Assembly: GCA_020630915.1 (NCBI GenBank)
Contig: JAHDIF010000001.1
Location: 292,786-356,785, forward strand
Origin: Dokdonia sp.
GTDB taxonomy: Bacteria; Bacteroidota; Bacteroidia; Flavobacteriales; Flavobacteriaceae
Direction: 5' to 3'
DNA length: 64,000 bases
Shown here: positions 52,441 to 61,922 of the stretch, piece by piece
How the letters are laid out: each line of letters opens with the position of its first letter
Numbering within the stretch: the first letter of the stretch is position 1
The notes under the pieces: model-generated
Databases searched by the model: none
Seen by the model: the letters and a program-made list of their open reading frames with translations, nothing else
Told to the model about the DNA's origin: nothing
Program-made: the position numbers and the translations under genes

Positions 52441-54662
52441 TACTGGTCTACATCATAAAAAGCACCCTTTGCTTTGGGATACTCTTTGGCTTCTACAAGC
52501 TCGTATTAGAGTCCAAAGCCATGCATCAGTTTAAGCGTTTTTATTTACTCGCAAGCTTAGTTTTTGCCTTTATAATTCCGCTGGTCACATTTACTTACAC
52601 GGTAGACACCCTCCCAGAACCAGAGCCTGTGGTAAACGCGTTTGAGTATTACTCCAATCCAATACTAACAGAAGAACCTATAGCTGTCGCGCCAGAGTTT
52701 CCAATACTACCAGTTATTTTATGGAGTATCTATGGATTAGGTGTATTGATATTTGGGTTGCGCTTTGTCTTAAATTTAGTTCGCTTAAAGCGAAAAATAA
52801 ATGCCTCCCAACAAATTAGGGAAACCCATTTTACACTATCCTTATTAAGTAAATCTATCATCCCGCACTCCTTTTTAAAATGGATTTTCCTGAATAAAAA
52901 GGCGCACCTCAACCAAGAGATTGCACCAGAAGTACTCGCACACGAGGCCACTCACGTACGTCAGAAACATTCTTGGGATATCCTATTTATTGAGTTTGTT
53001 CAAATAGTTTTCTGGTTTAATCCGCTTGTGTGGATTGCCAAGAAGTCCATCAAACTCAACCACGAGTTCTTAGCCGATCAAGGAGCAATAGATTCACATC
53101 GCAATATCGCAATATATCAAAATATACTCTTAAGCTATGCTAGCAGTACTAATCACACTGCTCTTGAGAGTCCTTTCAATTATTCATTAACAAAAAAACG
53201 AATTCTTATGTTATCACAAACCTTTTCGCGCAAGCGAGCCGCACTCAGTGCTTTATTACTCCTTCCCATTGTAGCCGTATGCTTATTTTTATTTAACAAT
53301 GAGATTAAAGCGCAAGAAAAAATCACTCATAACCAAGATCCCATTTCTCAATTTATTGAGGGCGCAAAGAGAAACGGCCATAAACCTCTTGTGATTGAAG
53401 TCAAGAATGACCTAATTACTATTAACGGGAAGAAAAGTTCGCTACCCAACTTTCAAAAAGACATAGACACCATTACCCAAGACTGGGAAGAAACAGACTA
53501 TACAGACGCTAGTACCTCCTACTTGTTTAAAGATAACTCTCAAGCATTCATGAAAGCTCTAGAAAAGGAATACATAAAAACACATATCTCTAAGGCAAAT
53601 GGTGGATCAACATTACTCCCACCACCTCCACCTGCTCCCAAAAGCGTGCAAGATTTGCCACCACCACCGCCACCAAGTGTAGAAGATCATTTGTTTAAAA
53701 TGAATCGTTTGGGCGGAGTGTTTTATTATGAAAATAAAAAAGTGACTTACAAAAAAGCCCTCAGCATAGTTAAAAGTAATACCGACCTTAATATAAAAAC
53801 ACCTTTTCCATACGGAAATACTCCCAAAACCTTTATTTCAAGACCGGAGAATCTCCAAGAGGCAAAATTGAAAAAAGAAGAAGTCCAAGAGCTTCAAAAA
53901 AAATATGTTTCTCAAAAACCAGTAACAAAAGAAGAAATTACCATTTACAATCGTCTTGCAAAAAAGTACAACGCCTATAATGGTGGAGAAATCAAACAGG
54001 GAGAAGTAGCGCGTATGTATGACATCTACTCTAGGATGACAGCAAAACAAAAGAAAAGGGCAGAAAGCTATCCAGTGCTGCCTCCGCCACCACCTCCGCC
54101 TCCTGCACCAACAAAAGTGATTAAAGACGAAAGTGATGGGAACAAAGGTAATCCTCCGCCACCTCCAGCTCCTTCAAAGGCAGCTCTTCCCCTAAAAAAA
54201 GACCACACTCAAGACAAGGTGACAATCATATCCAAAACCTCTTCTTCTAAAGAGATGTTTACACCTTCAAATCAATATCCCAATACTACAGAAGTTTTGT
54301 TTGAACCAGGAAAAAGTTTGGCTCCAACTAACAGTTCTTATCAATACTCTGAAACCTATCAAAAACTGCAACCTAAGGATATGGTTTTCTATGAGAATGG
54401 TAAGAAAATTTCAGATAAGGAAGGAATTAAAAAAATAGCTACTAAAGATTATTTTATGGATATAAAGGGGCCTATTGAAGGTTCTTCCAAAATTAAAATT
54501 GAGCTTACCAAAAAGCCTTGGAGTGAGAGTGAAAAAATATTGAACCGACAGTTTCAAGAAAAAGAAAACAACCGCTCCATACAAACAGAGAAAAGTGTCT
54601 GGCTCAAATCACAGATTGAAATAAACGCAATGAATAATGGTGTTTTTGAAATAAATAATTGA
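52437..54662 (+). CDS. M56-family BlaR1-like membrane metallopeptidase
   Basis: 741 residues. N-terminal helices (3-22, 36-56, 85-105), zinc-protease motif HEATH (H169 onward, in VLAHEATHVRQKH) and the downstream NHEFLADQGAI, then a helix at about 278-293. The periplasmic part is unusual: Pro-rich tracts (PPPPPAPK about 397, PPPPPPPPAP about 546, PPPPPAPSK about 575) separate copies of a small unit, GGVFYYENKKVTYKKALSIV (about 425) and DMVFYENGKKISDKEGIKKI (about 646). Probably senses a signal and cleaves BlaI. The C-terminus looks truncated by a frameshift; see 54662-54790. Confidence 0.85.
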   Translation: MILVYIIKSTLCFGILFGFYKLVLESKAMHQFKRFYLLASLVFAFIIPLVTFTYTVDTLPEPEPVVNAFEYYSNPILTEEPIAVAPEFPILPVILWSIYGLGVLIFGLRFVLNLVRLKRKINASQQIRETHFTLSLLSKSIIPHSFLKWIFLNKKAHLNQEIAPEVLAHEATHVRQKHSWDILFIEFVQIVFWFNPLVWIAKKSIKLNHEFLADQGAIDSHRNIAIYQNILLSYASSTNHTALESPFNYSLTKKRILMLSQTFSRKRAALSALLLLPIVAVCLFLFNNEIKAQEKITHNQDPISQFIEGAKRNGHKPLVIEVKNDLITINGKKSSLPNFQKDIDTITQDWEETDYTDASTSYLFKDNSQAFMKALEKEYIKTHISKANGGSTLLPPPPPAPKSVQDLPPPPPPSVEDHLFKMNRLGGVFYYENKKVTYKKALSIVKSNTDLNIKTPFPYGNTPKTFISRPENLQEAKLKKEEVQELQKKYVSQKPVTKEEITIYNRLAKKYNAYNGGEIKQGEVARMYDIYSRMTAKQKKRAESYPVLPPPPPPPPAPTKVIKDESDGNKGNPPPPPAPSKAALPLKKDHTQDKVTIISKTSSSKEMFTPSNQYPNTTEVLFEPGKSLAPTNSSYQYSETYQKLQPKDMVFYENGKKISDKEGIKKIATKDYFMDIKGPIEGSSKIKIELTKKPWSESEKILNRQFQEKENNRSIQTEKSVWLKSQIEINAMNNGVFEINN

Positions 54663-54790
54663 AAGGACTCTCAAAAGAGCGAGCAATAAAAATGCTCGAA
54701 ATCCCTAACGTAAGCATAAAAGTGACATATCTACAAGACTCCAAACCTTATAAAATGATATTGTACAAAGACGGCAACGACAAGAATTAA
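54662..54790 (+). pseudogene. Out-of-frame C-terminal tail of the BlaR1-like gene
   Basis: Directly after the stop, another frame reads KGLSKERAIKMLEI, then NVSIKVTYLQ and YKMILYKDGNDKN before its stop. Joined to the last in-frame residues GVFEINN it restores the VFYENGKKxxxKExxxKI unit seen twice earlier. A one-base loss near 54655-54662, or a sequencing error, explains this. As a free reading frame it would start at ATG 54692 (32 residues), which is less likely. Positions 54791-54930 hold no visible feature. Confidence 0.55.
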
Positions 54791-54930
54791 ACCTGATTGT
54801 AATCATCGTCCCACTTACTCAAAAGCTTTCAACACATTATATAATAGTGTAACTCGTTCTTATCAAGCAGGGAACAAAAAAGTAGTTTCACTAATTTTAG
54901 TACATTACAACTACATTGTTCCTATGGTCT

Positions 54931-55561
54931 ATGTCTAAAACCTCAAAATCGTTACAGATTATGCTCATTACTATGGGTTCTAGCCATAGTAACTGGTTTC
55001 TATCCTGCTGTTTTTGCATTTGTGCGTGGAGCAGATGGGCTGTTTAGAACAAAGCCTGACAGCCTTCTACAAACTACTTGGTATATTCCTGTATTTATGG
55101 CGCATATAGGCTTTGGGGCACTGGCAATACTAAATGGTAGCACTCAATTTTTTGAAAAACTCAGAATCAAAAAACTAGGTGTGCATCGCACTCTAGGAAA
55201 AATTTATGTTGCTAGTGTTATTCCGAGTGGTCTTACGGGACTCATTGTTGGTTTTTATGCAACTGGGGCTTGGTTTTCTAAAGCTGGGTTTATTGCATTA
55301 GCTATAGGCTGGCTAATGTGCACCATCATTGCCTATACCACCATACGTAAGGGAGAAATCATCAAACATAAAAATTGGATGATGCGCAGTTATGCTTTTT
55401 GTTTTGCATTTGTAACCTTTAGAATCTATTTAGGTCTTGGAGCGGCTGCTGGCATTCCTTTTTACGACTACTATTCTTATCTCTCTTTCTTATCGTGGGT
55501 CCCTAACATTCTATTTATTGAGTATAGAATACAAAAACTGAGGATACCCGATGTTTCCTAA
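54931..55561 (+). pseudogene. DUF2306 membrane protein gene with 5' frameshift
   Basis: The main frame from 55022 gives 179 residues with about five helices and DUF2306 features (KLGVHRTLGKIYVASV, HKNWMMRSYAFCFAFVTFR). Upstream of its only possible start (GUG 55022) the same frame continues with family-like sequence LLWVLAIVTGFYPAVFAFV but has no start codon, while ATG 54931 in another frame gives MSKTSKSLQ. A single-base indel near 54957-54965 would join them. Either a decayed gene, translation from GUG of a short form, or a sequence error. Its 3' end overlaps the next gene by 11 bp. Confidence 0.65.
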
Positions 55562-56121
55562 TAAAGAAATATCATTCCCAAAATGGTTGACACTAGGCAT
55601 ACTTATAGAGGTGCTTATCTTTTTTGTGTGCTACTTATACTTTGATAGTATTGTAGAGGTTTTTAGACACTCTGCACGGTATTCGGGAAGAGTAAGTTGG
55701 TTCTTTTATTTGCTTATTTTTTATTTTTTTTGCAAATACTTACAAAGTGCAGAACAAGCAGGTGCTAGAAAATCTAAAGACACTAGTCACTGTCTTTTGT
55801 GTGATGCATCTCATTCATTTTGTCTTTCTCGCAACCAATATCTATTTAAGCGATATTCCATTAGTGCCGGTGAAGCTCTTGGGTGGTGGTTTGGGATATG
55901 TACTCATTATTGCTTTTCCATTGTTTTTCAATAAAATCACCAAGAACTATGTGCGCCTCTTATACTTCTACTATCTAGGGATCGTGATAGCTATCACCTA
56001 TCTCGCGCGTATTAAAGGAGATTTTGAAGGAGCACAACCCAGCGCAATTCACTATATAGGGTTGGGAAGTATTGGGGTGGCCTTTTGTCTTTTTAGCTAC
56101 CTTATCTTTAGAAAAAAATAA
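55551..56121 (+). pseudogene. Polytopic membrane protein gene split by a frameshift
   Basis: Two overlapping frames complete each other. 55551 onward gives MFPNKEISFPKWLTLG and two helices up to LLIFYFF (about 55731); then the frame ending at 56121 takes over with KVQNKQVLENLKTLVTVF and four more helices to YLIFRKK. The switch coincides with a run of eight Ts (55723-55731 area), so a one-T indel, real or from sequencing, is the simplest cause. Intact length would be about 190 residues. No family recognised; it may be coupled to the DUF2306 gene. Confidence 0.65.
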
Positions 56122-56133
56122 GAGGTTTCGTAC

Positions 56134-56147
56134 GCTTTCGCGAAAGC
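56134..56147. repeat. GCTTTCGCGAAAGC palindrome, copy 15 (intergenic)
   Basis: Perfect intergenic copy, 12 bp after the preceding stop and about 100 bp before the first DUF6090 gene. A TATCTTTA (56197-56204) downstream may be the -7 element of that array. Confidence 0.97.
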
Positions 56148-56245
56148 AAAACATTTTCTATTGTAACGTAATTCCTATTTAAGCTACTTATTTTCATATC
56201 TTTAAATGCGCACTACCCCCCTCTGGCGTATCAACCATCTATGCC

Positions 56246-57007
56246 ATGATAAAATTCTTTCGCCGAATAAGGCAACGCCTGCTTTCTGAAAACAAGTTTA
56301 GTAAGTACCTGCTCTATGCTCTAGGAGAGATTATCCTTGTCGTTATTGGGATTCTCATCGCACTACAGATTAATAACTGGAATCAAAACTCAAGTCTGAA
56401 TCAACAAGAAATTAAAGCCTTAAAAAATTTAAAAGAAGACTTTAAATTTAATCTTCAAGCTTTAAAAAAAGCTTCTAATGCCAACAATAAAAACATACAC
56501 TCCTGTCTGGTGATACTTAATCATACAGGTAAGCGCTATTCTAAGGATTTTAAAATGGATAGTATTATAAATGATGTTATGAGTTCACCTAGCTTCTACC
56601 CTAATAATGGATTTTTAAATGACCTTATTAATTCTGGAAATCTAGACATTTTAAAAAATGATTTGTTACGTAACAAACTATCGTCGTGGCAACCAACCAT
56701 TCAAACGATATACAACAGACAGGAGGCTGCAGGAGAATTTGATGAAGAGTTAATACGGTACATTTTTAAAAATGGTAGTTGGTTAAATATAGACCAAGTA
56801 ATTAATGATGGAATAATAGATAAATTAAAGATGCCTGAGTCCGGTTTCGATATTGACAATAATAACTTGCTAAAATCTCTAGAGTTTGAAAACAGAGTCG
56901 AAAACCAAGCTGCATATTATTCTATCCTAAAGGATCGCTATGATAAATGCATTACATTAAATCAAGACATTATACAGCTTATAGAATCTGAATTAGAAGA
57001 TAAATAA
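56246..57007 (+). CDS. DUF6090 protein, array member A
   Basis: 253 residues. The N-terminus MIKFFRRIRQRLLSENKFSK is basic and cytoplasmic; one transmembrane helix (about 22-42, GEIILVVIGILIALQINNW) follows, then a periplasmic, largely helical domain starting with a coiled coil (QQEIKALKNLKEDFKFNLQA). The family core NDLINSGNLDILKNDLLRNK occurs at about 129-148. Function of DUF6090 is unknown. First of eight tandem genes; stop overlaps the next start (TAATG). Confidence 0.82.
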   Translation: MIKFFRRIRQRLLSENKFSKYLLYALGEIILVVIGILIALQINNWNQNSSLNQQEIKALKNLKEDFKFNLQALKKASNANNKNIHSCLVILNHTGKRYSKDFKMDSIINDVMSSPSFYPNNGFLNDLINSGNLDILKNDLLRNKLSSWQPTIQTIYNRQEAAGEFDEELIRYIFKNGSWLNIDQVINDGIIDKLKMPESGFDIDNNNLLKSLEFENRVENQAAYYSILKDRYDKCITLNQDIIQLIESELEDK

Positions 57008-57795
57008 TGATTAAATTCTTTAGACATATCCGTAAAAAACTCCTTTCTGAAAATAAATTCAGTAAGTACCTGCTCTATGCCATAGGAGAGATTATCCTTG
57101 TGGTAATTGGGATTCTAATTGCATTGGCCATAAATAATTGGAATGAGGGCAGAAAAGAAAGCGTTCAAGAATTGACAATTTTACACCAACTAGAAACCGA
57201 ATTTAAAAGCAATTTGAAACAGTTAGATCAAAAAATTAGTTCTAAAAAAGAAACTATAAATTCCGCATTACAGCTTTTTAAATACATTGATAATGCTAAT
57301 TTGAGAAACAAGGATAGTGTAAATTACCATTTAGTAAGAACTATACCATACACAACTTTTGACCCAATAATAAATGATTTAGCTAGTTCTGGAGAATTGA
57401 GGTTAATTTCAAATGATAGTCTAAAACAAAAGCTAACATTCTGGACCTCTGCTATAGCAAATGTTAGAGAAGATGAAATACAATGGAAAGATTATAGAGA
57501 TAACAAATATGTTCCGTTTTTGGTAAAACTTTATCAGTTAAGAACCCTTAGGAATCTTGCCAATAAATCGAATGTTTTAGGGAAATATCTAATTGAAGAT
57601 ACAAAAGAAAACGAGGAATTAAATATTGGACTAACAAAACATACTGAAGATTTTGATGCGTTATTAAATCATCCAGATTACGAAGATCATCTCGAACGAT
57701 GTCTAACAAAAAGTAGACACTCTATTAATCAATCTATAATTTTAAGAAAACGTATTATTGAAATATTAGATGTGCTAAAATTTGAACTTAAATAA
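57007..57795 (+). CDS. DUF6090 protein, array member B
   Basis: 262 residues with the shared N-terminus (MIKFFRHIRKKLLSENKFSK), one helix at 22-42 and a coiled coil (QELTILHQLETEFKSNLKQL). Core motif INDLASSGELRLISNDSLKQ at about 122-141. Downstream half is closest to member H (both have TFDPIIND before the core and end in RxRIIEIL/RIVEIL). Its first ~150 bp is almost identical to member C at DNA level. TAATG overlap on both sides. Confidence 0.82.
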   Translation: MIKFFRHIRKKLLSENKFSKYLLYAIGEIILVVIGILIALAINNWNEGRKESVQELTILHQLETEFKSNLKQLDQKISSKKETINSALQLFKYIDNANLRNKDSVNYHLVRTIPYTTFDPIINDLASSGELRLISNDSLKQKLTFWTSAIANVREDEIQWKDYRDNKYVPFLVKLYQLRTLRNLANKSNVLGKYLIEDTKENEELNIGLTKHTEDFDALLNHPDYEDHLERCLTKSRHSINQSIILRKRIIEILDVLKFELK

Positions 57796-58841
57796 TGATT
57801 AAATTCTTCCGACATATCCGTAAAAAACTCCTTTCTGAAAATAAATTCAGTAAGTATCTCATTTACGCCATAGGAGAAATCATTCTTGTGGTTATTGGGA
57901 TTATGATTGCATTGCAGTTTAATAACCGCAATGAGCAACGTAAAAACCTCAACCTCATTACAGAAACTATTACTGCGTTAGAAGAAGACCTTATTTACAA
58001 TTTTGACGATGCTAATTTTGTGCTTAATTTTTATAAAAAACAAGATAAGATATGTAAGCAAGTACTCTTAGATAAACTCACTATAGAAGATTATAGAAAT
58101 AATGATTTAATTAGTATTCTAGTAGGCAATTGGGAAACCCTTACTCCTAAGTCAGAAAATTTAGCCATCCTAATAGAGAACGAAAAGTCGGCTAGTGTAA
58201 AACTTCGTCCTATAATAGAAGCTGCAAAAGAGCTTACCTCAAGAAAGAAATTATTGGATGAACAATGGGTACAATCCTTTGAAAACATCAAAGAAAACAT
58301 ATATACCCTCTCTCAAGAGGTCTCTCTTATTAGATTGGATAGCATTTCTAAGGAAAAACGCTTTGAATATATGCTCACCAATGACGATTATAAAAAAGTA
58401 GTAGAAATGTACTGGATTAATTTGCAACTATATTCTGATCAACTCTCTAGATACAGAGCAAGTACTGTGGGCATTTTAAGCACTATTAAAATGATACAAG
58501 AAAATTACGATAAAGAAGCATTAGAAACTTTGTACGCATCACTAGGAATGCGCCCCTTTATCCCCTTAAACTGCCCAACACAAGAATATGAAAAAAATGA
58601 TGAGTTACGAGTAGGGTACTTAATAGTTAACGTAAGTGACCAGGATGTAAAATTCAATTTTATAAATGACGGTAAAATAGCAAGTACTCGCGAGTTAGAA
58701 CCAAACGCCTATGCTATAACAAGATCAGAGTTTGCAGGTATTGGAGGAGATTATACAGTTATTGCAGAGCAAGTAGATGCAAGCGGTAATTGCCTTCAAA
58801 AATTTCTTGCTGTAAACAAAGGATATTTATTAATTGAGTAG
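57795..58841 (+). CDS. DUF6090-like protein with extra C-terminal domain, member C
   Basis: 348 residues, the longest of the array. N-terminus and helix are as in B. The SSG core is degenerate (about 112-140). From about 250 there is an added domain absent in the other members, rich in strands (DELRVGYLIVNVSDQDVKFN, GDYTVIAEQVDASGNCLQKF), possibly a beta sandwich in the periplasm with two cysteines. Followed by a 29-bp gap, the largest in the array. Confidence 0.75.
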   Translation: MIKFFRHIRKKLLSENKFSKYLIYAIGEIILVVIGIMIALQFNNRNEQRKNLNLITETITALEEDLIYNFDDANFVLNFYKKQDKICKQVLLDKLTIEDYRNNDLISILVGNWETLTPKSENLAILIENEKSASVKLRPIIEAAKELTSRKKLLDEQWVQSFENIKENIYTLSQEVSLIRLDSISKEKRFEYMLTNDDYKKVVEMYWINLQLYSDQLSRYRASTVGILSTIKMIQENYDKEALETLYASLGMRPFIPLNCPTQEYEKNDELRVGYLIVNVSDQDVKFNFINDGKIASTRELEPNAYAITRSEFAGIGGDYTVIAEQVDASGNCLQKFLAVNKGYLLIE

Positions 58842-58870
58842 AAAACTTGGTGTTCATAAGGTAAATTGAT

Positions 58871-59653
58871 ATGATAAAATTCTTTAGAAAAATACGTCTA
58901 GATGCGCTTTCGCGAAAGCGGTTTACCAAATACTTCACCTACGCCATAGGAGAGATTATCCTTGTGGTTATTGGAATTTTGATTGCATTACAAGTCAATA
59001 ACTGGAATCAAAATCGCTTAGAAAAAAATCGTGAACAAAAGATTCTTAAAGATTTAAAAATAGAATTTGATGCTAATTTTAATGATTTAAATAGAGTTAA
59101 AGAACAACATGAAATAGTATTTTATCAATTTAGTGAGATACAACGTATTACAGTAAGTGAATCATACGACGCTCAATTATTAGATAGTTTAATGCTATCT
59201 ACTATTTCCTGGTTTTCTTTTACTGAACGACTTGGAGCCTCTAATAATCTTATAAACTCAGGGAATCTCGACATTCTTTCTAATGAAGCTTTACGAAACT
59301 TAATAACGCAATGGTCGGGTATTGTAGATGACGCTAAAGACGATGAATTGTTTGGCAATGAATTTACTAGAGACACCTTTCTCCCTTTTCTAGCAAAAAC
59401 ATACCCATTAACAAATACAGAAGACCCTCATCAAAAGTTTTTTAGCAAGTACGTTCAAAATAAAAGCTTAAAAATTACACCTATTCTAGAACAAAAAACT
59501 GTGGATTGGGCAGTATTTTTAAATAATCCAGAGTTTCAAAACCTATTGTCATTAAGAAAGATATATGAAATGCATACAATTTCTGAATTAGAAGTTGCTA
59601 TAAATGCTTGCAATGAAATAAGAAACCTACTTAACTCTGAGATAGACTTATGA
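58871..59653 (+). CDS. DUF6090 protein, array member D
   Basis: 260 residues. Same membrane anchor; core SNNLINSGNLDILSNEALRN at about 120-139. The N-terminal region reads RLDALSRKRFTKY where siblings have RKKLLSENKFSKY: a palindrome copy encodes LSRK here in place of the usual residues, without a gap. Overlaps member E by 4 bp (ATGA). Confidence 0.82.
   Translation: MIKFFRKIRLDALSRKRFTKYFTYAIGEIILVVIGILIALQVNNWNQNRLEKNREQKILKDLKIEFDANFNDLNRVKEQHEIVFYQFSEIQRITVSESYDAQLLDSLMLSTISWFSFTERLGASNNLINSGNLDILSNEALRNLITQWSGIVDDAKDDELFGNEFTRDTFLPFLAKTYPLTNTEDPHQKFFSKYVQNKSLKITPILEQKTVDWAVFLNNPEFQNLLSLRKIYEMHTISELEVAINACNEIRNLLNSEIDL
58906..58919. repeat. GCTTTCGCGAAAGC palindrome, copy 16
   Basis: Perfect copy inside DUF6090 member D, read as LSRK. 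Confidence 0.97.
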
Positions 59654-60420
59654 TAAAATTCTTTAGAAAAATTCGCCAGAACCTTCTCAACGAAGGCAAA
59701 ACAGGCAAGTACTTTAAATATGCTTTTGGCGAGATAATATTAGTGGTTATTGGGATTCTTTTGGCGCTTCAAATAAACACCTGGAATCAGCAACGCATTG
59801 AAGACAAAAAAGAATCAGAATTAATCTCTGCACTAATAGATGAGTTTACAGATAATTTAATAGCCCTAGAAGAATCTATTAGCATTAATAATAAAGTGAC
59901 CGAATCTTGTATAAACCTTACTCAAATTATTAGGTCGGATTCATTGGCTCAAAAACATAAACAAGTTGATGAGTTATTGCTTGCTATTGGCAATTTCAAT
60001 TCTTTTGATGGCAGAGTCGGAATTTCAAGTGAGATTGTAAATTCAGGAAAAATAAGCCTTTTGAAGAATGATGCTCTAAGAGTACAATTGAGTGAATGGC
60101 TCAAAAAACTTGAAGATGACGAAGAAGACATAGGTTTTAGGGCAGATAACTACACGATAAACTTAATACCTTTTTTGATGAAACGATTTCCACTAGCTAA
60201 TGGTGAATTAACTAAAAAATTACCTTTCGACAGAAATAATAGTTTGAGAGTCTATAAGGAAGTCTCTCCTTTCAAGTTTAATTTATCCAGAACCGATTTG
60301 ATGGAATTAGAAAATCAAGTTTGGCATCACAAACATAATAATGATTACATCGTCATTAATGAAGGGAACTTAAAGGAATTTATATTAGCTACCATAGATA
60401 TGCTGGAACAAGAGCTTTAA
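59650..60420 (+). CDS. DUF6090 protein, array member E
   Basis: 256 residues. N-terminus MIKFFRKIRQNLLNEGKTGK is of the second flavour (NEGKTGKY instead of SENKFSKY), helix at 22-42, then coiled coil. Core SSEIVNSGKISLLKNDALRV at about 117-136. Starts inside the stop of D and ends 11 bp before F. Confidence 0.82.
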   Translation: MIKFFRKIRQNLLNEGKTGKYFKYAFGEIILVVIGILLALQINTWNQQRIEDKKESELISALIDEFTDNLIALEESISINNKVTESCINLTQIIRSDSLAQKHKQVDELLLAIGNFNSFDGRVGISSEIVNSGKISLLKNDALRVQLSEWLKKLEDDEEDIGFRADNYTINLIPFLMKRFPLANGELTKKLPFDRNNSLRVYKEVSPFKFNLSRTDLMELENQVWHHKHNNDYIVINEGNLKEFILATIDMLEQEL

Positions 60421-60431
60421 AATTTATAGTC

Positions 60432-61147
60432 ATGATTAAATTCTTTAGACACATTAGGAAAAGCCTCCTTAACGAAGGCAAAACGGGCAAGTACTTCACC
60501 TATGCCATAGGAGAGATCATTCTTGTAGTTATTGGTATTCTCATTGCGCTACAGATTAACAATTGGAATGAAAATAGAAAAGATGACATCTTTGAAAATG
60601 AAATATTAACACAGTTACGCGCCAACCTTATTAAAGACAAATTAGCACTTGAAAACAACATAACAAATGCTCAAAGCGCTGGCGCCTCAATTGACAAAAT
60701 TTTGGCAGAAGATATCTCTCAAAAAGTCAATGACAGCATTAAATATTGGCTAGGTGATGTCGTAAGGTTTGACAGATATAGGGCATTAACCAACGCCTAC
60801 GAAGTACTTAAATCTCAGGGATAGATAAAATCACTAATAAACGACTTCAATTTCTTTTGGGTATGTATTATGATGACCAATCTGTTGCTGCAAGCACAGC
60901 CTGTAATGATTTAGAAAAAATGTTTACAAACGATTGGATCCCTATCCTTAAAAAGAATGTAGTAACTCATGTTTTTGGAGAAGAAGTTGATTTACAAGAT
61001 TATTCTGAGTTAAAAATTGGTGGTGAAATGAGAAACCTTCTTATTTTAAATAGAGATAACTGGAGTGGCAGTGGCGGGAGACTTAAGAGAGTCTATAAGC
61101 TCGTAGACGAAATTCTAGAAATTATAAACAAAGAGCTTCATGATTAA
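60432..61147 (+). pseudogene. DUF6090 gene, array member F, frameshifted
   Basis: Frame 1 (60432-60824) gives 130 residues with the standard anchor (MIKFFRHIRKSLLNEGKTGK) and stops right after AYEVLKSQG. Another frame continues the family core as SGIDKITNKRLQFLLGMYYD and runs to 61147 (ending LEIINKELHD). Relatives read LKSSG at this point; loss of one T in TCT-TCA near 60815-60819 restores it. A real loss of function or a sequence error. It overlaps G by 8 bp, so coupling of G could suffer. Confidence 0.75.
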
Positions 61148-61922
61148 ATTCTTCCGCCACATCCGCCAAAAATTCTTATCTGAAAACAAATTCAGTAAGT
61201 ATCTCATTTATGCCATAGGAGAGATTATTCTTGTCATAATCGGTATACTAATAGCACTTGGAATCAACAGCCAGAATGAACAGAGGAAAAACAATACATC
61301 AGAAGCCAAGTACTATTGCAAGCTCTTAGCGGATTTTGAAGCAGATATCATACTTCGTGAAGAACTTAATTTAAAGGCAGACGAAAGGGTTAAACTTAGT
61401 AAGGAACTTATGCTAGAATTAGCATCAGGAGAAAAGGACAAGAGCTTTTTGGTCAATAAATTTTTGAAAGCGTACAGAACAGAAACGTACTTGCCTAGAA
61501 ATATTACCTATAAGGATTTAGTATCTTCAGGAAACATCAAACTATTAAGAGATGAGGGCATTAGGAACAGCCTGATTGAATTTAACGGTCAATTAGACGA
61601 CAAGCTCATCATTCTTAGGGAAAATAGAGAAGAACTGATTAATGAGATTTTTAAGCTCATAAACACGTCCATTGATTTTGGTATTTACGAATTTGACTAT
61701 GTCAATGACTTAATTGGTTCTGAAGTAATTGCTACTCTGCCAAAAAATGATTGGCACAAAGATCCAAGTAGTGGCTACTACAAAAACTTACAAAAGGTGT
61801 TGATTTTTAACGTTGCCATTGCAGATAGACAAAAACAGCATTTTGAATTTATAAATACACTAATGGAAAAGCCTTACAAACAATTAAGTGATAAGTGCAA
61901 AGCAGAACAAAACAATCCATGA
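61140..61922 (+). CDS. DUF6090 protein, array member G
   Basis: 260 residues. SENKFSKY-type N-terminus, helix at 22-42, then EAKYYCKLLADFEADIILRE coiled region with one Cys, core YKDLVSSGNIKLLRDEGIRN at about 121-140, and two more Cys late. Ends in ATGA overlap with H. Confidence 0.82.
   Translation: MIKFFRHIRQKFLSENKFSKYLIYAIGEIILVIIGILIALGINSQNEQRKNNTSEAKYYCKLLADFEADIILREELNLKADERVKLSKELMLELASGEKDKSFLVNKFLKAYRTETYLPRNITYKDLVSSGNIKLLRDEGIRNSLIEFNGQLDDKLIILRENREELINEIFKLINTSIDFGIYEFDYVNDLIGSEVIATLPKNDWHKDPSSGYYKNLQKVLIFNVAIADRQKQHFEFINTLMEKPYKQLSDKCKAEQNNP

Noticed and set aside
52069-54662. Beta-lactam resistance locus
   Set aside because: BlaI and an M56 protease are present, but no beta-lactamase or penicillin-binding protein is nearby, and the sensor part is not penicillin-binding.
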